Origin: Clostridia bacterium
Lineage (GTDB): Bacteria > Bacillota > Clostridia > Oscillospirales > Acutalibacteraceae
Length of the DNA stretch: 64,000 bases
NCBI GenBank assembly: GCA_017626295.1
Contig: JAGAJB010000015.1
Span: forward strand, 62,001-126,000
Direction: 5' to 3'
Shown: positions 42,402 to 51,989 of the stretch, piece by piece
How the letters are laid out: the number at the start of each line of letters is the position of its first letter
Numbering within the stretch: the stretch's first letter is position 1
Notes under the pieces: model-generated
Databases searched by the model: none
Told to the model about the DNA's origin: nothing
Seen by the model: only the letters and a program-made list of their open reading frames with translations
Position numbers and translations under genes: made by a program

Positions 42402-43562
42402 ATGGATATTAAAGTATTCACAAAAATACTTAAGGACAAATCTTTTACAGAATATAAAAAAATGAAATATAAATATGGTGAGGATTTTAATGCCTTTTTG
42501 CAGACTTTAGAAGATCTGTATTATAAGCCTTTACCTCTTTTTGATTTTGATGGTATCCACATTGTTTTTATAGAAAATCATGCGGCAGTTAATCAAAGTG
42601 CCGTAAAGTTATTGTTGCAATCTCAAGATCAGCATTATGGCATCAAGGCAGCAGAGGATGAGATCGTGGCAACTTCTGCTATTGAAAGTATTGATTTCAG
42701 TCGTGATAGTGTACGTAACATTCTTAAAGGTATGGCACCGAAGGATGAGCAAGAGAACAGAATTTTAGGTATTAAGCACGGTCTTGAATTTATTGCAGAT
42801 ACTGACAATAAAATCACCGAAGAAAACCTTTATAAACTCTATATGATGACAGTTGGTGATTTCCTGTCTGATGATGACAAACTGCTTGAAGGAAAACTGT
42901 ATCGACATGATACTGTATATGTTGTCAGCGACCATGTTGAACATTCGGGACTTGACTATAAAAAGATTCCGGAGTTTATGAAGTCACTTATAGACTTTGC
43001 CAATGCAGAAGATGATATTAATGATTTGATCAAAGCTGCTATTATTCATTTTTATATTGCTTTCGTTCATCCGTATTTTGACGGCAACGGAAGAATTGCT
43101 CGACTTGTGCATTTATGGTTTTTGATTCAGAAAGGCTATCAGTCTGCATTATTTATTCCATTTTCAAGTAAAATCGAAAATAGCCGCAAAGCATATTATG
43201 GTGCATATACAGCAATTGAAGAAAATAAAAAAACCAGCGGAAAAATTGATGTGACACCATTCATTCTTTATTTCATAAACAATGTTTACAATAAAATGAA
43301 TGAAGGTTCTACTGCTGTTGAAACCTTAACTGTTTATGATGATGCAGTTAAATGTGGCAAAATAACAGAAAAAGAAACAAAACTTTGGAAATTTGTACTT
43401 TCTTACTATGGCACAACCGAATTCTCTACCAAGCAACTTGAAAAGGATTTTGGCGATGCTGCTTATGCTACTATTCGTGGTTTTGTATTAAAGTTTGAAG
43501 AATTAGGACTTTTTTCTTCTGTTAGATATGGTCCGAGGGTTAAGTATAAGGTTGTTAAATAA
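42402..43562 (+). CDS. Fic-domain protein with N-terminal inhibitory motif and C-terminal winged helix
   Basis: A 386-residue protein. The Fic active site HPYFDGNGRIAR lies at about 223-234; the preceding inhibitory helix TSAIES (about 88-93) fits (S/T)xxxE, so the enzyme is expected to be self-inhibited until released. The C-terminal ~80 residues (STKQLEKDFGDAAYATIRGFVLKFEELGLF) form a winged helix. Fic enzymes usually transfer AMP to a protein hydroxyl. Start ATG 42402 after GGGAGG; the frame upstream is not used, given the promoter. It is 13 bp before the recombinase gene. Confidence 0.87.
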   Translation: MDIKVFTKILKDKSFTEYKKMKYKYGEDFNAFLQTLEDLYYKPLPLFDFDGIHIVFIENHAAVNQSAVKLLLQSQDQHYGIKAAEDEIVATSAIESIDFSRDSVRNILKGMAPKDEQENRILGIKHGLEFIADTDNKITEENLYKLYMMTVGDFLSDDDKLLEGKLYRHDTVYVVSDHVEHSGLDYKKIPEFMKSLIDFANAEDDINDLIKAAIIHFYIAFVHPYFDGNGRIARLVHLWFLIQKGYQSALFIPFSSKIENSRKAYYGAYTAIEENKKTSGKIDVTPFILYFINNVYNKMNEGSTAVETLTVYDDAVKCGKITEKETKLWKFVLSYYGTTEFSTKQLEKDFGDAAYATIRGFVLKFEELGLFSSVRYGPRVKYKVVK

Positions 43563-43575
43563 GGTGGGTGATAGA

Positions 43576-44760
43576 ATGACAGGTGTAATTTATGCGAGAT
43601 ATTCAAGTGATAATCAGCGTGAAGAGTCCATTGAAGGTCAGCTGAGAGAGTGCAAGGTCTTTGCTGAGAAAAACGGAATTGATGTTGTTGGTACATATAT
43701 TGACCGAGCATTATCTGCTAAAACGGACAACCGTCCTGACTTTCAGAAAATGATTAAAGACAGTGCTAAAAAGCAATTTGATTGTGTTATTGTCTGGAAG
43801 CTTGACCGATTTGCCCGTAACCGTTATGACTCTGCTCATTATAAAGCTATTCTTCGCAAAAATGGTGTTCGTGTTTTATCTGCAACCGAAGCGATTTCAC
43901 AGGGTGCAGAAGGTATCATTCTTGAATCGGTTCTTGAAGGTATGGCTGAATACTATTCAGCGGAACTTGCAGAAAAGGTTATCCGTGGTCAGACTGAAAA
44001 TGCTTTGAGCTGCCGTTTTAATGGCGGTACAATTCCAATCGGTTACAAAATAAATAAAGACCGGAAATTTGAAATTGATAACGAAACTGCACCCTATGTT
44101 TTATCGGCTTTCAAGATGTATGAAGATGGTATGACAATGCAGGAAATTGCAGATGAATTAAATGTCAAAGGTATTCGTAACACTCGTGGTACAAAATTAA
44201 ATATCAACACTGTTTCCAACTTGTTGTCAAACAGAAGATATATGGGCGAGTATTATTATCGTGATATTGTGATTCCTGATGGTATACCTGCCATTGTTCC
44301 AAAAGACTTGTTCCTTCGTGTTCAAGAAAGGATTGCTAAAAATAAAAATTCACCTGCACGGTACAGAGCAGATGAACAATATATTTTATCAACCAAGCTA
44401 TACTGTGGTAAGTGTATGACTTTTATGGTTGGTGAAAGCGGTACTGCAAGGAACAAAAATACATATCGTTATTACAAGTGCTTATCTGCAAAACGCAAGC
44501 GTGGCTGTGATAAGAAGGCAGTAAAAAAAGACTGGATTGAAAATCTCGTTATCAACCAAATAATTCGTGTTATATGGGATGATAATCTGATTGAAGAGAT
44601 AACTGATATGGTTATGGACTTGCAGAAAAATGAAAACAATGTTCTTCCTCTTCTTAGAAAAAGACAAAAAGAAAACAACAAAGGTATTTCAAACATTCTT
44701 TCTGCAATTGAACAGGGCATATTCACACCATCAACAAAGGTGCAAAAAGCCTTTCTTTAG
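43576..44760 (+). pseudogene. large serine recombinase, C-terminally deleted
   Basis: 394 codons closely matching the recombinase at 20911 through the catalytic domain (YARYSSDNQRE, KLDRFARNRYDSAHYK), recombinase domain and zinc ribbon (CGKCM...CLSAKRKRGC). After AIEQGIFTPSTK the sequence jumps to KAFL-stop, where the homologue has ~30 more residues before KKPFLSKED. Shortly after, CTCCCACCAAA matches the homologue near its end (YFPPK). So the C-terminal coiled coil and tail were lost by internal deletion. ATG 43576 after AAGGTGGGTG. Probably unable to recombine normally. Confidence 0.8.
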
Positions 44761-44804
44761 AAGATTTGGAAAAAGGTTCGGATACGCTTGACTCACTCCC
44801 ACCA

Positions 44805-44835
44805 AAAATCCTCGTTCGTAAGAACGGGGATTTTT
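44805..44835 (+). terminator. terminator after the recombinase remnant
   Basis: AAAATCCTCGTTC pairs with GAACGGGGATTTT around GTAA (one T-G pair), then more T. Confidence 0.75.
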
Positions 44836-44838
44836 ACT

Positions 44839-44925
44839 TTTTCACTATTACCTTTTCACTATTCACTTTTCACTAAAATCGCACTCAGGATTTTTGGAAG
44901 GTAATAAGTAATAGTGAATAGTGAA
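44839..44925. repeat. imperfect inverted repeat
   Basis: The left part repeats TTCACTATT/TTCACTTTTCACTA and the right part reads GGTAATAAGTAATAGTGAATAGTGAAG, roughly its reverse complement. No ORF. It resembles small palindromic intergenic repeats (MITE-like) but no target duplication was identified. Confidence 0.4.
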
Positions 44926-44998
44926 GAAGTATTTTGCAAGGCTTTGCCTTGCTTTTTTTATTTGGTAAAAGTATAATGAGGTTGAAAGAGGTGCTACT

Positions 44999-45881
44999 AT
45001 GCGAAAATTCATATTAGGAACGGATTGGTGGGACGATTGTGACGATGCTGTGGCAATTCGTTTGTTAACCGCGTGCACACAAAGCAAAGGAAATTAACCT
45101 GCTTGGCATAATTATAAATGCGTGTATGGAGCACAGCGTTACCTCGCTCGAAGGTTTTCTTAACTCGGATGAGGTTTATGACATTCCGATCGCAATAGAC
45201 CTTGATGCAACTGACTTTGGTGGAAATCCGTCTTATCAGAAACGTCTTTCGTTGTTTGCGAAAAAATATTACAGCAATGCCGATGCAGAAGATCCTTTAA
45301 AACTTTACAGAAAAATTCTTGCAAACACGGATTCCCCAATTGAGTTGATTGAAATAGGATATCCGCAGGTTTTAACTGCACTATTGCAAAGCAAACCGGA
45401 CGATATAAGCGAACTTGACGGCGTTGAACTTTTAAAAAACAAAGTCTCAAAAATATGGATGATGGCAGGAAAATGGGATAAAAACCCAAAGAAAGAAAAC
45501 AACTTTGCCCGAAATAGACGCTCAAGAGTGGCCGCAAACATATTTTGTGATATTTGTCCCGTTCCCATAACCTTTCTCGGATGGGAAGTGGGAGCAAGTG
45601 TCATCACCGGTGGTAATTTAGATAAAAACGATCCGCTTTATCTTTTACTTTGTGATCACGGGTCTTCTGACGGTCGTTCCTCGTGGGACCCTATGCTGTG
45701 TCTGTTGGCGTTAATCGGCGATGAAGAAAAAGCGGGATACTCCGTTGTTCATGGGAAAGGCAGTGTTGATGCTACAACAGGTGAAAATTGTTTTGTTTCC
45801 AATCCGAACGGGTTACATGCCTATGTTGTAAAAGAAAAAGAAGATTCATATTACGCCGACGCAATAAATAAATTGATATAA
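44999..45881 (+). pseudogene. nucleoside hydrolase, frameshifted
   Basis: The first frame (ATG 44999 after GAAAGAGGTG) gives MRKFILGTDWWDDCDDAVAIRLLT, with the Asp cluster that binds calcium in inosine-uridine hydrolases, then stops at 45098. The rest continues one frame over: RAHKAKEINLLGIIINACMEHSV, VSKIWMMAGKW, ITFLGWEVGASVITGG, WDPMLCLLAL. One extra base near 45067-45070 explains it. A natural mutation or a sequencing error. The enzyme would release bases from ribonucleosides. Confidence 0.8.
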
Positions 45882-45918
45882 GCAACCGGCATCTAAATGG
45901 TTCGTAACAGCCAAAACG

Positions 45919-45950
45919 AAAATCCGTTCTCGTAAGAGGGCGGATTTTTG
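45919..45950 (+). terminator. terminator after the nucleoside hydrolase
   Basis: AAATCCGTTCTC pairs with GAGGGCGGATTT (G-T pairs) around GTAA, followed by TTGTTTTT. Confidence 0.7.
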
Positions 45951-46055
45951 TTTTTAATGTCTCAACGCAACACCCCTCTTTTCCTTAAAATCTTGAAATA
46001 CACTTCGTTCGGTGATATAATGCAAGAAGAATATACTTTTTTAAAGGTGAAAACT

Positions 46056-48386
46056 ATGTCAACAAAATTATGGTACAATGAATTTAATGATGATTGGATG
46101 TGGGCGCTTCCTCTGGGAAACGGCAGAATCGGTGCTATGCTTTACGGTAACCCGCATTGCGAACAGATAGAGATTAACGAAGAATCCTTATGGCGCGGAA
46201 GACAGATACAAGAAAAATATCACGCATCGCCTGAAGCCCTTTCTGAAATTCGTAAACTTGTTTTTGAAGAAAAACTTGAAGAAGCGGCAGACCTTGCAAG
46301 AGCCACATTTTTATCCGACCCGCCCGTAGTACGCTCTTACGAAAGTTTCGGCGAAATATTTATCGATTTCCCCGATAAATCTCCCTATACAGATTACCGC
46401 AAGGAACTTGAACTCAGCGATGCTGTTGCAAAAGTTTATTGGACAAAAAACAGCGTGCAGTATCAGAGCGAATGCTTCGTAAGTGAAGATTACGACGCTT
46501 TTGTATATAAAGTATCAAGTGACGGCAGACCTTTTTCCTGCAGTATAACAATGAAGCGTAAGCAAGATGCGTACACCGCTTGCGTTGATAAAGAAACAAT
46601 AATTATGAACGGCATAGTAAATACCATCACCGATTCCATGTGCGGTGGGGGTGGCGAAGGTATGTCGTTCGGCAGTAAACTGCGTATAGTTTCAGACGGA
46701 CAACTTACCACCGACCACAGTAACGTTTACGTTGACGGCGCTACATACGTTATAGTTTACAGTGCATTTGCCACTAATTACAATGTTGAAAAATTTGATG
46801 TTGACGAAACAATAAACTACCGCGCTAAATTAGAAAGTTGCATAGAAAAAATCAGTAAAGCGACTTATGACGATATTAAATCAAAGCATATTGAAACACA
46901 TAAAAAATGGTTTGATACCGTTAAATTTGAGTTGGACGGCCCCGATTTTTCGGATATGCCCACAGATGAGCGACTTGAAGAAGTGCAGGATGGGGAAGAG
47001 GACCCGGATTTATTCGCTTTATACTATAATTTCGGCAGGTATCTTTTAATTGAAAGTTCGGGTAAGAATGCAACACTTCCCGCAAATCTTCAAGGTATCT
47101 GGTGCCATGATTTTAATCCCCCGTGGGGAAGTGATTTCCACACTAATATAAATCTTCAAATGAACTATTGGCCTGCAGAGTCTGCAAACCTTTCCGATAC
47201 AACAAAGCCCTTTATTCATTTTATGAAAATGGTCAGCGGTTTCGGAACTGCAACTGCAAAGAATTTATTTGATGCAAGGGGTTGGGTTGTTAACCACACT
47301 ACCGATGCTTTCGGCAGAACAGGTGTACACGACAGTGTTGACTGCGGTTTCTTCCCGATGGCAGGTCCCTGGTTATGCCTTAATTTATGGGAGCATTATG
47401 AATACACGGGAAGTAAAGAATATCTTGAAGAAATCTATCTGATTTTAAAAGGTTCCTGTGAATTCGTTTGCGATTATTTAGTCGAGGACGGTAACGGTTA
47501 CCTTGTTACATCGCCTTCAAACTCTCCCGAAAATGAGTTCTATTATATAGATGCCAACGGCGAAAAGAAAGAGAGTATGTTTACACACGCCGCCGCAATA
47601 GATTTTCAGATTATCAATGCGTTGTTTACAAGGGTGATTTCTGCCTGTGATATACTTGGAATTGACGGGGATTTCGCTAAAGAACTTGAGGAAACTTTGG
47701 CTGAATTACCGCCGATTAAGATAAGCGAGCGTTACGGCACAATTCAGGAATGGATTAAGGATTACGAAGAAACTGAGCCCGGTCACAGACATATATCTCA
47801 ACTTTTCGGTCTTTTTCCCGGTGACCAGATAAACGAAACAGATTCGGCTATATATGAAGCCGCAAAGAAAACAATCGCAAGACGAATTGAAAACGGCGGT
47901 GGCTCTACCGGTTGGTCACGCGCGTGGACAGTTTGCTTCTACGCAAGACTTAAAGACGGCTATAATGCAGGCGAACATCTGGGTTATCTTTTGAAGAACT
48001 GTACTGCAAACAATCTTTTTGATATTCATCCGCCATTCCAGATAGACGGTAACTTCGGCGGTGTTGCAGGTATTACGGAGATGTTACTTCAAAGCCACCT
48101 CGGTACACCTCAAAACAGAATTGTTGAACTTTTACCCGCATTACCTGAAAAATGGAACGGTGGCTCTGTTAAAGGTATCAGAGCAAGGGGCAACTTCACC
48201 TTTGACTTCAGTTGGAGTGACGGCAAGGTGACAAAACTCAGTGTAACATCTGCGGAAGATAACACACTTCTTCTGAAACTCAATGAAAAAACAACCGATA
48301 TTCAAACAGATAAAGAGTATACAGTAGAAGAAAATATTTTAAAAATGTCTTTCGTTGCAGGTGAAACAGCGGAAATGAAATTTTAA
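46056..48386 (+). CDS. GH95-family alpha-L-fucosidase/galactosidase
   Basis: A 776-residue intracellular-looking enzyme (no signal peptide). The N-terminal domain (LPLGNGRIGAMLYGNPHCEQIEINEESLWRG) and the barrel motifs LPANLQGIWCHDFNPPWGSDFHTNINLQMNYWPAE, GWVVNHTTDAFGRTG, GHRHISQLFGLFPGDQI and GNFGGVAGITEMLLQS are diagnostic of GH95, an inverting fucosidase family. ATG 46056 after AAAGGTGA; the longer frame is rejected. It suggests use of host or plant fucosylated glycans. The PHP gene follows 29 bp later. Confidence 0.93.
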   Translation: MSTKLWYNEFNDDWMWALPLGNGRIGAMLYGNPHCEQIEINEESLWRGRQIQEKYHASPEALSEIRKLVFEEKLEEAADLARATFLSDPPVVRSYESFGEIFIDFPDKSPYTDYRKELELSDAVAKVYWTKNSVQYQSECFVSEDYDAFVYKVSSDGRPFSCSITMKRKQDAYTACVDKETIIMNGIVNTITDSMCGGGGEGMSFGSKLRIVSDGQLTTDHSNVYVDGATYVIVYSAFATNYNVEKFDVDETINYRAKLESCIEKISKATYDDIKSKHIETHKKWFDTVKFELDGPDFSDMPTDERLEEVQDGEEDPDLFALYYNFGRYLLIESSGKNATLPANLQGIWCHDFNPPWGSDFHTNINLQMNYWPAESANLSDTTKPFIHFMKMVSGFGTATAKNLFDARGWVVNHTTDAFGRTGVHDSVDCGFFPMAGPWLCLNLWEHYEYTGSKEYLEEIYLILKGSCEFVCDYLVEDGNGYLVTSPSNSPENEFYYIDANGEKKESMFTHAAAIDFQIINALFTRVISACDILGIDGDFAKELEETLAELPPIKISERYGTIQEWIKDYEETEPGHRHISQLFGLFPGDQINETDSAIYEAAKKTIARRIENGGGSTGWSRAWTVCFYARLKDGYNAGEHLGYLLKNCTANNLFDIHPPFQIDGNFGGVAGITEMLLQSHLGTPQNRIVELLPALPEKWNGGSVKGIRARGNFTFDFSWSDGKVTKLSVTSAEDNTLLLKLNEKTTDIQTDKEYTVEENILKMSFVAGETAEMKF

Positions 48387-48414
48387 ATTCATAAAAATAT
48401 AAGTGGTGGATTTT

Positions 48415-49116
48415 ATGTTAATTGATATGCACACACATTCGTCAGGTGTCAGCGGTTGTTGCCGTCTTAATGCGGAAGAAATTGTTGAAGCAGCCAAGAA
48501 TATAGGCGTTGACGGTATAATACTGACAAACCATTATACCTCAGATGATTGCGAGGACTTTCCGTCAAGTGAAGATTATATTGAACATTATATAAATGAA
48601 TATCACCTCGCAAGGTCATACGGTGAAAAAATCGGATTAAAAGTTTTCTTCGGAATAGAGGTTACAATGAATTTTGCCGATAGAATTCATCTTCTCGTTT
48701 ACGGAGTGAAAGAGGATTTTTTAAGAGAAAATCCGTGTATTTACGATTTATCGCTTGAAGAACTTTATGAGACAGTTCATAAAAACGGCGGTATACTTGT
48801 TGAGGGTCATCCCTTCCGCCATAATTGCCCGATTTTAGACACAAATTACCTTGATGCACTTGAAATAAACTGCCATCCGCTTTATAAAGATACACATTAC
48901 GATGTGCTTTACCATGCGGCGAAGGAAGCAGGTGTAATGCTCACTTGCGGCAGCGATTATCACGGCGATACATACCGTGCAGAGTGCGGGGTATATATAC
49001 CCGATACCGCAAAAACTATTAAGGATATAGCAGATTATATAAAAAATACCGATGTTATAAAATTAAGGGTACAGGAAATAAACTGTGAACCGGATGAAAG
49101 AGAATATAGAAGATAA
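48415..49116 (+). CDS. PHP-domain phosphoesterase
   Basis: A 233-residue metal-dependent hydrolase: MLIDMHTHSSGVSGCCRLNAEEIVEAAKNIGVDGIILTNHYT, FFGIEVTM, GGILVEGHPFRHNCP, CGSDYHGDTYRAECG. These supply the HxH, H, E, H and DxH ligands of the PHP fold. Relatives include histidinol phosphatase and nucleotide/oligonucleotide phosphoesterases. Start at 48415 (GTGGTGGATTTT-ATG). Probably co-transcribed with the GH95 gene. Confidence 0.85.
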   Translation: MLIDMHTHSSGVSGCCRLNAEEIVEAAKNIGVDGIILTNHYTSDDCEDFPSSEDYIEHYINEYHLARSYGEKIGLKVFFGIEVTMNFADRIHLLVYGVKEDFLRENPCIYDLSLEELYETVHKNGGILVEGHPFRHNCPILDTNYLDALEINCHPLYKDTHYDVLYHAAKEAGVMLTCGSDYHGDTYRAECGVYIPDTAKTIKDIADYIKNTDVIKLRVQEINCEPDEREYRR

Positions 49117-49121
49117 ACAAA

Positions 49122-49155
49122 AAACTTGCCTGTTGCTTTTTGCAAAGGCAAGTTT
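49122..49155. terminator. bidirectional terminator
   Basis: AAACTTGCCT (49122-49131) and AGGCAAGTTT (49146-49155) with T runs on both sides. It separates the PHP gene from the convergent pdp gene. Confidence 0.85.
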
Positions 49156-49166
49156 TTATAATGTTT

Positions 49167-50453
49167 TTATATTATTTTATAAATCAGCGGTTCATCCTCT
49201 GGTTTTGTGTCTGAAATTTTAAGGGCTGAAAGGAATTTTTCTTCCGCAGAAGTGAAACTGCTTTCGTTACAGGAATAAAGTGTTGCGATAACATCGCCCT
49301 TGTTCACTTTATCCCCTGTTTTTTTATTAAGGATGATACCTGCGCTCATATCAATGATATCGTCCTTTTTTTCACGCCCTGCACCTAAAATTACCGCAGA
49401 AATACCGATTTTTTCCGCATCGGTTTTTATGATATATCCGTCAACGGATGATTTTATTTCGTGTTTGTGGGTTGCTTTTTTGAAAACAGGATTTTCATTT
49501 TTTGCACCTTGAGAAACAATCCACTCTTTAAATTTATTAAGTGCTTTACCGGAGTTAAGGGCATCTTCCGTAAGTTTTCTTGCTGCATTTTCAGATATAT
49601 TTTTGGAAAGTGCCACTATCTGTGTCGCAAGGGTAAGGCAAACTTCCCTTAAATCTTCGGGACCGTTGCCCTTTAAAACGTCAATAGCCTCTGTAACTTC
49701 AAGGGAATTGCCGATGTTGTTACCCAACGGTCTGTTCATATTAGTGATAACCGCCGCGGTGTTTCTGCCACAGGTTTTTCCGATTTTAACCATTTCTTTT
49801 GCAAGTGCTTCCGCTTCTTCGGGGGTTTTCATAAAAGCGCCTGAGCCGTATTTTACGTCAAGAACTATTGTGTGTGCTCCCGCAGCAAGTTTTTTTGACA
49901 TAATGCTGGAAGCAATAAGTGGCATACTGTCAACTGTTGCGGTAACGTCACGAAGAGCATAAAGTTTTTTATCAGCAGGGGTTAAGTTCCCTGTCTGACC
50001 TACAACGGCAATGCCTGTTTTTTCAACCTGTGCGAAAAATTCTTCGGGTGAAAGGGCGGTGTTGAAGCCTTCAATGGACTCAAGTTTATCAATAGTACCG
50101 CCTGTGTGTCCTAAACCTCTGCCACTCATTTTCGCCATTATACATCCGAGGGAAGCACAAATGGGGGCAACAATAAGGGTAGTTTTATCACCCACACCCC
50201 CTGTGCTGTGTTTGTCGGCAGTAAGGTTTTTGAACCGTGAAAGGTCAACTGTATCACCGGAAGCAGCCATTGCTAAAGTAAGGTCGGCAGTTTCTTTTTC
50301 CGTCATACCTGTATAAAAAATTGCCATACATAAAGCGGATGCCTGGTAATCGGGAATTGAACCGTCAACGTAGCCTTTTATAAAAAAGTCTATTTCTTCC
50401 CGCGACAGTTCACCGCCGTCGCGCTTTTTCTTTATAATATCGTACATTCTCAT
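49167..50453 (-). CDS. pdp: pyrimidine-nucleoside (thymidine) phosphorylase
   Basis: 428 residues, family length. The glycosyltransferase-family-3 signatures are KHSTGGVGDKTTL (phosphate/substrate site, about 81-93), MSGRGLGHTGGTIDKLESI, LYALRDVTATVDS and KYGSGAFMKTPEEA. It splits thymidine, uridine and deoxyuridine to base and (deoxy)ribose-1-phosphate. Last gene of the salvage operon, 4 bp after cdd. Could be called deoA; pdp is the usual Firmicute name. Confidence 0.94.
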   Translation of the reverse strand: MRMYDIIKKKRDGGELSREEIDFFIKGYVDGSIPDYQASALCMAIFYTGMTEKETADLTLAMAASGDTVDLSRFKNLTADKHSTGGVGDKTTLIVAPICASLGCIMAKMSGRGLGHTGGTIDKLESIEGFNTALSPEEFFAQVEKTGIAVVGQTGNLTPADKKLYALRDVTATVDSMPLIASSIMSKKLAAGAHTIVLDVKYGSGAFMKTPEEAEALAKEMVKIGKTCGRNTAAVITNMNRPLGNNIGNSLEVTEAIDVLKGNGPEDLREVCLTLATQIVALSKNISENAARKLTEDALNSGKALNKFKEWIVSQGAKNENPVFKKATHKHEIKSSVDGYIIKTDAEKIGISAVILGAGREKKDDIIDMSAGIILNKKTGDKVNKGDVIATLYSCNESSFTSAEEKFLSALKISDTKPEDEPLIYKII

Positions 50454-50457
50454 ACTG

Positions 50458-50865
50458 TTACCTCACGTTATCGGGTGAAAAAGATAAGGGCAAAAGTTCT
50501 TTTAAAGTCACTTTTTTAAAATCATTTTCGCTTTCGCCTAAAATTATGGGAAAGTCATCATCACAAAATTCCCTCAAAACCTGGCGACATACACCGCAAG
50601 GGGCGAAAATGCCGTTAATCTTACCGTCTTTTCCGCCAACAACGGCGATTCCGGAAAATTCGGTTTCGCCCTCGGAAACGGCTTTGAAAACAGCAACTCT
50701 TTCCGCACACACAGTAGGGGAAAAAGAAGCGTTTTCAACGTTAGTTCCCGTAAAAACCTTGCCGTTTTTACAAAGGAGTGCCGCACCGACTTTGCAATTT
50801 GAATAAGGGGAGTATGATTTTTTCATAGCATTAACTGCTAAAGAAAGTAATTCTTTATCTGTCAT
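50458..50865 (-). CDS. cdd: cytidine deaminase
   Basis: 135 residues. Zinc site motifs VCAERVAVF (Cys and catalytic Glu) and PCGVCRQVL (two Cys) are complete, with GAALLCKNGKVFTGTNVENASF before them. It converts (deoxy)cytidine to (deoxy)uridine, feeding the phosphorylase encoded next. Within the deo-type operon. Confidence 0.95.
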   Translation of the reverse strand: MTDKELLSLAVNAMKKSYSPYSNCKVGAALLCKNGKVFTGTNVENASFSPTVCAERVAVFKAVSEGETEFSGIAVVGGKDGKINGIFAPCGVCRQVLREFCDDDFPIILGESENDFKKVTLKELLPLSFSPDNVR

Positions 50866-50869
50866 AATA

Positions 50870-51988
50870 TCACCCTAAAAGTTTTTTTACACATTCCGAA
50901 ACATAGGTGTAACCGTCAATTGTTCCTAAGTTTTCGGGTGTTATATTTTTATTATAAAGTATAAAGGGAACATATTCTCTTGTGTGGTCTGTGCCGGGAA
51001 AATCGGGGTCGCAACCGTGGTCAGCGGTTATTATAAGAGCATCGTCATCTATCATATTTTCTATAAAAGTTTTTAACCATTTATCAAACTCCGAAAAGGC
51101 TTTTGCATAGCCGTCAATGTCATTTCTGTGGCCGTAAACCATATCGAAATCAACAAGATTTATAAAACAAAGACCGTTAAAATCTTTCTTTTGATATTCT
51201 GAAGTTTTTTCCATACCGTCTGCGTTATTTTGTGTGTAAACGTACTCGGTAATGCCCTCTCCAGCAAAAATATCGTTGATTTTACCGACAGCGATAACAT
51301 CAAAGCCCTGTGTTTTAAGTTGGTCGAGTAAAGTTTCTTCAGGCGGTTTAAGGGAAAAATCGTGCCTGCGTGAAGTTCTTTTAAAGGGATATTCACCCTC
51401 AAAGGGTCGGGCAATTACTCTGCCTACACCCAAGTCGCCAACGAGTATTTCACGTGCAATTTCACAGTAACGGTATAGTTCTTCGGGTGGCACAATGTCC
51501 TCGTGGGCGGCAATCTGAAAAACGCTGTCAGCGGAAGTGTAAACGATAAGAGCACCTGTTTTAAGATGTTCTTCGCCGTAGTCTTTGATAACTTCAGTAC
51601 CCGAATACGTTTTATTGCAAATAACTTTTCGCCCTGTTTTTTCGGAAAATTCTGCAATTATATCTTTCGGAAAACCGTTGGGAAATGTGGGTAGCGGTTT
51701 TTTCGATATAACCCCCGCAATTTCCCAATGACCTATGGTTGTGTCTTTCCCTTGCGAAAGTTCTTTGAGCCTTGCAATCTGTGCTTTAAGTTCACCGTCA
51801 CCTAAAAACGAAAGTCCGTCAATTTTCGTGTAACCTAAAGAGCGCAATGTGTCTATATTAAATTCCGAAGATTTTGAAATAGAGCGAATGGTACTGCAAC
51901 CTTTGTCACCGAATTTTTCAGCATCGGGCGCTTCACCTATACCGCAACTGTCAAGAACTATAAGAAAAACTCGTTTAATGTTATTCAT
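50870..51988 (-). CDS. deoB: phosphopentomutase
   Basis: 372 residues: VFLIVLDSCGIGEAPDAEKFGD, TTIGHWEIAG, KVICNKTYSGTEVIKDYG, YTSADSVFQIAAHE, NLVDFDMVYGHRNDIDGYAKA, ALIITADHGCDPDFPGTDHTREYVPFILY. These are the alkaline-phosphatase-fold metal sites and the active Thr region of DeoB. It interconverts (deoxy)ribose-1- and 5-phosphate. ATG 51988 overlaps the deoD stop; a longer frame to 52012 is unlikely. Confidence 0.95.
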   Translation of the reverse strand: MNNIKRVFLIVLDSCGIGEAPDAEKFGDKGCSTIRSISKSSEFNIDTLRSLGYTKIDGLSFLGDGELKAQIARLKELSQGKDTTIGHWEIAGVISKKPLPTFPNGFPKDIIAEFSEKTGRKVICNKTYSGTEVIKDYGEEHLKTGALIVYTSADSVFQIAAHEDIVPPEELYRYCEIAREILVGDLGVGRVIARPFEGEYPFKRTSRRHDFSLKPPEETLLDQLKTQGFDVIAVGKINDIFAGEGITEYVYTQNNADGMEKTSEYQKKDFNGLCFINLVDFDMVYGHRNDIDGYAKAFSEFDKWLKTFIENMIDDDALIITADHGCDPDFPGTDHTREYVPFILYNKNITPENLGTIDGYTYVSECVKKLLG

Positions 51989-51989
51989 T

